From the NCBI GenBank assembly GCA_040403555.1, contig JBBAKN010000003.1, forward strand, positions 186,001 to 250,000: 64,000 bases of DNA, given 5' to 3'. Both the position numbers and the translations under genes were made by a program. The notes under the pieces were generated by a model that saw nothing but the letters and a program-made list of their open reading frames with translations, did no database searches and had not been told where the DNA came from. This DNA is from JAIPAN01 sp040403555. GTDB lineage: Bacteria > Bacteroidota > Bacteroidia > Sphingobacteriales > Sphingobacteriaceae. Of this stretch, positions 59,506 through 64,000 are shown in pieces (positions within the stretch are counted from its first letter, which is position 1; each line of letters starts with the position of its first letter).

Positions 59506-60642
59506 TTAAATCGGCTCCAATACGATGGCTTCAAAAATAATAGACAACCAAACCACAAAATAGGGTAAACTAAGCATACTTAATAAAACAGGATATCGAT
59601 CAGAAAGCCTAGGAAATAACCATAAGGGCATATTAAACGAAAAAATAATAACCAAAGCCAATAATAATTGATGCCTCCATTCACGCTTTTCCAAAACATA
59701 CCAAATTCCTACGCCAACAATAGCAATAATATACGTACAATCTTCAGATCCGGTACTAAACAGGACCGGAAATATTAAAGCGCTAGCCAGCATATACCAC
59801 TTGAATTTAAGTTCGGTATAGGCCTTAAAATTAAGGTATGGAAGTCCGAGCACTAGTAAACCACTTAGCAAGAAAAATAAATTAGAAATTGAGTAAGATG
59901 GAAAAACATCTCTAAAAAAACCAACGACAGAAATACTAATTCCTCGAGTAAGAATATTGGTCTCGTTTTTATGAACTAAGGAAACGTACCATTCGGGATA
60001 AGACGACAGAATGTATGCGGGTGAAGAAAACAACATAGGCAGGGCAAAAAGCACCAAGGCCCACATTAGCAGGTAAGCAGAAAACTTTCTTTTATCTTTA
60101 ACAAAAACTATAAAAGCTAAACCAAAAATACCGTAAAGTTTAATAAAAGTACCTAGTACAATACAAAAAGCAGACCAAAAACCTCCTTTTTTATCTAGCA
60201 AAGTAAAGCTCAATATAATTAGCGCAGCAGCAGTCGGATTAAACTGCTCACTCAACATAGAAGCAACCAAACATGGAAGAGCTATCCAATAAATAAGTTT
60301 ACGTTTTTCTATCGCAATGGTCTGAATGGCCCCATACAAAAACAGCCCGTTAAACAAATTCCAGAACAACAAACCTAAGCCATGTGGCAATAGTGTAAAT
60401 GGCCACATCAGCAAACTAAAAATAGGGCCATAATGATTAGTATCTCCATGAAAAGTCGGATAAGCCCCGAATAAAGATGTTTGCGAATGTAGATTCCTAA
60501 AAGTGTTCTCAAAAATGAGATAATTATTATATCTCAGCGTTATTAAAGACTGTAAAGTAGCAAAAAGGATAATGGATAACCAGAACAATAAGCTGTACTT
60601 TTCCCTTTTTAACCAAAACAATAAACTATTTTCAGAATGCAT
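59506..60642 (-). CDS. Polytopic membrane protein, GT87/DUF2029-like
   Basis: The 378-residue protein has about nine to eleven transmembrane helices. The first periplasmic loop contains HSQTSLFGAYPTFHGDTNHYGPIFSLLM-type sequence, which places acidic and aromatic residues after helix 1 as in polyprenyl-phosphate-mannose-dependent GT-C transferases (GT87). It probably transfers a lipid-linked sugar outside the inner membrane, with moderate confidence only. I chose the ATG at 60642: the longer frame to 60675 runs through the TATGTTTG promoter box. Confidence 0.72.
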   Translation of the reverse strand: MHSENSLLFWLKREKYSLLFWLSIILFATLQSLITLRYNNYLIFENTFRNLHSQTSLFGAYPTFHGDTNHYGPIFSLLMWPFTLLPHGLGLLFWNLFNGLFLYGAIQTIAIEKRKLIYWIALPCLVASMLSEQFNPTAAALIILSFTLLDKKGGFWSAFCIVLGTFIKLYGIFGLAFIVFVKDKRKFSAYLLMWALVLFALPMLFSSPAYILSSYPEWYVSLVHKNETNILTRGISISVVGFFRDVFPSYSISNLFFLLSGLLVLGLPYLNFKAYTELKFKWYMLASALIFPVLFSTGSEDCTYIIAIVGVGIWYVLEKREWRHQLLLALVIIFSFNMPLWLFPRLSDRYPVLLSMLSLPYFVVWLSIIFEAIVLEPI

Positions 60643-60657
60643 TAAATGTATTTTCAA

Positions 60658-60665
60658 CAAACATA
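60658..60665 (-). promoter_or_regulatory. -7 box of the GT87-like gene
   Basis: TATGTTTG on the minus strand matches TAnnTTTG, 15 bases before the ATG at 60642, and rules out the longer start. Confidence 0.55.
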
Positions 60666-60787
60666 ACAAAAACACCTATTTCCGGAAGAAACCGATTAAA
60701 CATTAAATGTCAATATATAGTCAAATCTAAAAGCTAGTTACTCAATACTATAAATCCTAAATTAGAGTAAAACCAAACCTAAACAAT

Positions 60788-61162
60788 ATGAAAACCAGTA
60801 AAATCATTTTTTGGACCACCACCCTTATTATATTCATTATGGAGGGCGTAATACCGGGCTTTACCTCCCAAACTGAAATGGCCAAACAAGGCATTAGCCA
60901 CCTTGGCTACCCCGAATACTTTGGCACCGCTTTAGCTATTTTTAAAGTCGCTGGTGCGCTCACCTTAGTAATTCCCCAAATGCCAAAATGCGTAAAAGAA
61001 TGGGCCTATGCAGGCTTTGCTTTCGATTTTATTTTTGCAGGCATTAGTCTTTGGGCGGTGGATGGCATTACACCTATGATACTATTACCTGTAGTTTTCT
61101 TAGGCATTTTAGCCCTATCCTACCAACATTACCACAAATTAAACAACAGCTCTTGTTGCTAA
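60788..61162 (+). CDS. DoxX-like membrane protein
   Basis: The 124-residue protein has four predicted transmembrane helices and the DoxX-like pattern FIMEGVIPGF, HLGYPEYFGTALAIFKVAGAL and WAYAGFAFDFIFAG, with a terminal NSSCC. DoxX-family proteins are often tied to redox or thiol homeostasis, but the role of short DoxX-like members is unknown. A DUF1801 pseudogene starts four bases after the stop, suggesting a former two-gene unit. Confidence 0.83.
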   Translation: MKTSKIIFWTTTLIIFIMEGVIPGFTSQTEMAKQGISHLGYPEYFGTALAIFKVAGALTLVIPQMPKCVKEWAYAGFAFDFIFAGISLWAVDGITPMILLPVVFLGILALSYQHYHKLNNSSCC

Positions 61163-61166
61163 GCCC

Positions 61167-61370
61167 ATGGGCACACCTGCGGTACAAACAATTGAGGATT
61201 AAATTGCAGGCTACAAACAGCACATCGGCTTTTATCCAGAAGCAGCCACCATTACCCATTTTAAAAACCAACTAGGCCAATATAAACATGCCAAAGGTTC
61301 AGTTCAATTTCCACTTAATGAAGCTATTCCTACTGGCTTAATTATTGAAATGACACAATTTAGGCTGTAA
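61167..61370 (+). pseudogene. DUF1801 (YdhG-like) gene remnant
   Basis: In one frame from ATG at 61167 the sequence reads MGTPAVQTIED, then TAA (61200-61202) where an aromatic residue is expected, then IAGYKQHIGFYPEAATITHF and further to GSVQFPLNEAIPTGLIIEMT and a stop at 61368. These are the N-terminal and C-terminal blocks of DUF1801 proteins. Roughly 60 residues between them, including the usual YGMP region, are missing. So the gene carries a nonsense codon and an internal deletion. It lies directly after doxX. Confidence 0.8.
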
Positions 61371-61476
61371 TAAATACATTATAAAGAGAAATAAACTCTT
61401 TAATATTAATAATTTTTTATTAAAATTAAATTTAATTTTTGTAGAAATAGTTTAAATTTTTATTTATTTTTATTTC

Positions 61477-61561
61477 GCTTAGATTTAATTAATCACCCGC
61501 TCTAGTGCTCCATCTATAGGTTTTAAATCTAAGCAAGATTAAGTACAGCGTAAACCGCTGT
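61477..61561. repeat. 12-base inverted repeat and hairpin before the PAS gene
   Basis: GCTTAGATTTAA (61477-61488) and TTAAATCTAAGC (61523-61534) are perfectly complementary across a 34-base spacer. A second short hairpin, ACAGCG-taaac-CGCTGT, follows at 61545-61561. The region is otherwise AT-rich and lies 25 bases before the PAS protein ATG, so a structured leader or operator is possible. Confidence 0.5.
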
Positions 61562-61585
61562 GATTATAAACCAAACACCAAAGGT

Positions 61586-62170
61586 ATGACTATCAGAAAA
61601 TTGTGTACTCAAACAATGGATTATTTACTGGAGGGAGTGCAACTGATTGATTTCAACTGGCAATATATCTATGTAAACAACACCATTGTAAAACAGAGCA
61701 AGTGTAGAAAAAAAGAGGAGCTGCTTGGCTTTACTATGATGGAAAAATTTCCAGGTATTGAACAAACCGACATGTTTAAAATGCTCCATTTTTGTATGCA
61801 AGAACGAGAGCCGGCTTGTTTTGAAAATGAATTTTCTTTTCCTGACGGGAGTATGAAATATTTCGAATTAAGGATACAACCCGTTCCAGAGGGTATTTGT
61901 GTCCTCTCCATGGATGTAACGGAAAGAAGAAAAGCTAAAGAACAGCGTACAAAATTTATACAAGGATTGGAGGAAATGCTTTACATGACCTCCATAAAGG
62001 TAGGACAGCCCGTATCAAACATTTTGGGCTTATCAGATTTACTAGCGGATGAAACCTTAGATCAAGTTGAACTCAAAGAAATTTGTGATTTTATGAAAGA
62101 ATCGGCCATGCAACTCGATGAATTTACCACAGAACTTAGAACGTTCATTCAGAACTTAAAAAAGCAATAA
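61586..62170 (+). CDS. PAS-domain protein with degenerate DHp helices
   Basis: The 194-residue protein has an N-terminal PAS domain (about 10-115, QLIDFNWQYIYVNN, SFPDGSMKYFELRIQPV, MDVTERRKA) and a C-terminal two-helix DHp-like segment. At the H-box the sequence is MTSIKVGQPVSNILGLSDLL; by comparison with related SHKVRQP boxes, Ile137 stands where the phosphoacceptor histidine should be. No HATPase_c domain follows. It may be a ligand-sensing dimer partner or a decayed kinase. It ends exactly where the convergent accC ends. Confidence 0.85.
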   Translation: MTIRKLCTQTMDYLLEGVQLIDFNWQYIYVNNTIVKQSKCRKKEELLGFTMMEKFPGIEQTDMFKMLHFCMQEREPACFENEFSFPDGSMKYFELRIQPVPEGICVLSMDVTERRKAKEQRTKFIQGLEEMLYMTSIKVGQPVSNILGLSDLLADETLDQVELKEICDFMKESAMQLDEFTTELRTFIQNLKKQ

Positions 62171-63652
62171 CTATACTTTCCTATTTTTCATCCAAGACGA
62201 AGTTTTTACAGTTTGACTAACAGAACTGATTTTTTTCGTTTGATTTTGCATGAGTTGAGCAGCCACTAAAGCTGCAATTAACGCTTCTTGCTCATTTTGA
62301 TGCAGCAAGCTAGTAGGCTGAAAGTGGTTTTTCACAAAGTGGGTATCAAAATTACCCGAGGTAAAAGCCTCGTGTTGCATCACAAATTTTCCAAAGCCCA
62401 ACGTAGTCTCAATACCGGTGATTTGATATTCATCAATAGCACGTATCATGCGCTCAATGGCTTGAGCTCTATTTTCGCCATAGGTAATCAATTTGGCAAT
62501 CATGGGGTCGTAATAAATCGGGATTTCCATTCCCTCTTCAAAACCATCATCTACCCGAACCCCAGGGCCTTGTGGCAAACGATAAGTTTCTAAGATGCCT
62601 ATATCGGGTAAAAAATTAGTCGTAGGATCTTCGGCATATACCCGCAATTCAATGGCATGGCCTTTTATAGCAATGTCTTCTTGTGTAAAGCTCAATTTTT
62701 CGCCACGGGCAATCTTAATCTGCTCTTTCACCAAATCTAAGCCTGTAATTAATTCTGTTACTGGATGTTCCACCTGCAAGCGGGTATTCATTTCTAAGAA
62801 AAAGAAATCAAGATTTTCATCCAATATAAATTCAACCGTTCCGGCACCGGTATAGTTACACGAACGGGCTACATCAACCGCACATTTTCCCATTTTTTCG
62901 CGAATTTCGGGTGTAAGAATAGATGATGGTGCTTCTTCAATTACCTTTTGGTGACGGCGTTGCACGGAACAATCTCGTTCGAAAAGATGCACAATATTGC
63001 CGTAGTTATCGCCTAAAACTTGTATTTCGATATGCCGTGGCGAACCTACATAACGCTCTATAAATACCGCCCCATCACCAAAGGCGGAAGTCGCTTCAGA
63101 AACGGCTAGGTGCATTTGTTCTTCAAAATCGGCGGCACCTTCTACAATACGCATGCCCTTACCGCCACCACCAGCAGCCGCTTTAATCAAGATAGGAAAA
63201 CCAACTTCAATAGCTCTTTTTTTCGCTTCTTCGATATCCGAAATGGCTTCTTCGGTTCCGGGAACCATCGGAATATTGTATTTAAGCGCTGCAGCTTTTG
63301 CCGATAATTTATTACCCATCATCTCCATGGCTTCGGGCGATGGCCCCACCAACACTAAGCCAGCTTTTTGTACGGCTCTAGCAAAAGCAGCATTTTCCGA
63401 CAAAAACCCATAACCTGGGTGAATAGCCTCGGCACCTGTTTGTTTACAGGCATCGATAATTTTCTCTACTACTAAATAAGATTGATTGGAAGCTGCTGGA
63501 CCAATGCATACCGCCTCATCGGCATAACGTACGTGAAGTGCATTTCTATCAGCTTCTGAATAGACTGCTACCGTAGCAATACCCATTTCTTTTGCCGAAC
63601 GCATGATACGCAATGCAATTTCACCTCTATTGGCTATCAATAATTTTTTCAT
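62171..63652 (-). CDS. accC: Acetyl-CoA carboxylase biotin carboxylase subunit
   Basis: The 493-residue ATP-grasp enzyme has LLIANRGEIALRIMR at the start, IHPGYGFLSENAAF, the glycine-rich loop KAAAGGGGKGMR, HLFERDCSVQRRHQK and FFLEMNTRLQVEHPVTE. It carboxylates biotin on the carrier protein in fatty-acid synthesis or a related acyl-CoA carboxylase. It is about 45 residues longer than E. coli AccC at the C-terminus. accB and the carboxyltransferase are not adjacent, so an acetyl- or propionyl-CoA carboxylase role is possible. Confidence 0.92.
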   Translation of the reverse strand: MKKLLIANRGEIALRIMRSAKEMGIATVAVYSEADRNALHVRYADEAVCIGPAASNQSYLVVEKIIDACKQTGAEAIHPGYGFLSENAAFARAVQKAGLVLVGPSPEAMEMMGNKLSAKAAALKYNIPMVPGTEEAISDIEEAKKRAIEVGFPILIKAAAGGGGKGMRIVEGAADFEEQMHLAVSEATSAFGDGAVFIERYVGSPRHIEIQVLGDNYGNIVHLFERDCSVQRRHQKVIEEAPSSILTPEIREKMGKCAVDVARSCNYTGAGTVEFILDENLDFFFLEMNTRLQVEHPVTELITGLDLVKEQIKIARGEKLSFTQEDIAIKGHAIELRVYAEDPTTNFLPDIGILETYRLPQGPGVRVDDGFEEGMEIPIYYDPMIAKLITYGENRAQAIERMIRAIDEYQITGIETTLGFGKFVMQHEAFTSGNFDTHFVKNHFQPTSLLHQNEQEALIAALVAAQLMQNQTKKISSVSQTVKTSSWMKNRKV

Positions 63653-63657
63653 TCAAA

Positions 63658-63665
63658 CAAATGTA
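63658..63665 (-). promoter_or_regulatory. -7 box of accC
   Basis: TACATTTG on the minus strand matches TAnnTTTG and is separated from the accC ATG by five bases, predicting a leaderless transcript. Confidence 0.55.
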
Positions 63666-63703
63666 GGAGAATGGAGCTAAATAAGCTTAATGAAAATAAA
63701 TAA

Positions 63704-64000
63704 CTAACGTGCTATAACAAGGGTACGCATTTGCTGGATACTGCCATTCTGCAAACGGGCATAATAAATTCCAGGGCCCCAACCTTCATCTTCAAAAGTT
63801 AATTGGTGCGTACCGGCAGTCATTACTCCATCTTGCAACACTTTTATAAGTTGGCCTTGTACATTAAACACTTGCACCAAGGTAAACCCGGCACTGGTAA
63901 TAATTTCAATGGTAGTGCTACCTATAAATGGATTGGGATAATTGGTAATTAGCTTTTTACCTGCATTTAAGTTCGGGTTGGTTATAACACCCCCAGTTGA
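63704..64000 (-). CDS. C-terminal end of a type IX secreted protein (type A sorting domain, partial)
   Basis: The last 98 codons of a minus-strand gene enter from the right edge and end at TAG (63704-63706). The visible part is a Por secretion tail: NYPNPFIGSTTIEI, then VQVFNVQGQLIKVLQ, LTFEDEGWGPGIYYARL and the end QQMRTLVIAR. This type A sorting domain directs outer-membrane export by the type IX system and is then removed. The passenger and its function lie outside the window. It is upstream of accC on the same strand. Confidence 0.92.
   Translation of the reverse strand, partial: STGGVITNPNLNAGKKLITNYPNPFIGSTTIEIITSAGFTLVQVFNVQGQLIKVLQDGVMTAGTHQLTFEDEGWGPGIYYARLQNGSIQQMRTLVIAR

Noticed and set aside
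1..64000. Mobile elements, phage genes, toxin-antitoxin or defence islands
   Set aside because: No transposase, integrase, restriction, Cas, toxin or phage structural protein was recognised, and gene content and order look like core chromosome; the two tRNA-Leu genes show no flanking attachment-site repeats or integrase.

Overview
The window is chromosomal DNA of a member of the Bacteroidota, probably near Sphingobacteriales or Chitinophagales. The evidence is type IX secretion components (PorP/SprF, type A and type B sorting tails), GldC, DUF4290 next to murA, DUF4199, a CcmD-family protein, a ccmB-ccmC-ccmD-gdh-ccmE-ccmF cluster, TAnnTTTG-type -7 boxes and a near absence of Shine-Dalgarno sequences. 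No insertion sequence, prophage, integrase, CRISPR array or rRNA was seen. Species cannot be named from sequence reading alone.

Layout. 1-5.4 kb: end of an ABC-F ATPase, SlyD-like isomerase, YyaL-like thioredoxin-fold protein, M20 dipeptidase and a 48-residue lipoprotein. 5.6-9.4 kb: TPR sensor with a dimerisation/phosphoacceptor helix pair but no kinase ATPase domain, then PcrA/UvrD helicase. 9.4-13.7 kb (minus strand): an operon for a collagen-stalk, YadA-head-like surface fibre, a small type B sorting-tail protein, a PorP/SprF outer-membrane protein and a receiver-only response regulator. 14-21.4 kb: DUF4290-murA, PLP cystathionine/cysteine synthase, AMP nucleosidase, tig-clpP-clpX and tRNA-Leu(UAG). 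21.4-25.5 kb: penicillin-acylase-type hydrolase, nitroreductase, membrane AraC regulator. 25.6-35.6 kb: a ten-gene co-directional run from a degenerate dihydroorotase to hscB, ending in tRNA-Leu(CAA) and a terminator; it includes two glycosyltransferases, GH3, dxr and rseP.

35.8-44.9 kb: WD40/VF530, NlpC/P60, ferredoxin, acyl-CoA reductase, ftsE, grpE-dnaJ, a NatAB-like exporter and an M24 peptidase. 44.9-53.5 kb (minus): fdx-iscX-kdsC-maf, then cytochrome c maturation genes with glutamate dehydrogenase among them. 53.6-64 kb: ogt, DUF421, alkB, gldC, DEAD helicase, hscA, a GT87-like membrane protein, DoxX, a DUF1801 pseudogene, a PAS protein with a ruined H-box, accC and the tail of a type IX secreted protein.

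Most genes are housekeeping. Recurrent themes are protein folding and turnover (tig, clpXP, grpE, dnaJ, rseP, slyD), iron-sulfur assembly with genes scattered over three sites (hscB, hscA, fdx-iscX), cytochrome c maturation and type IX secretion. I found no complete new system. The best candidates for a second look are the collagen fibre/PorP/receiver operon, the two kinase-less signalling proteins, the catalytically stripped dihydroorotase, and several genes whose -7 box lies only 4-7 bases before the ATG, which predicts leaderless mRNAs.
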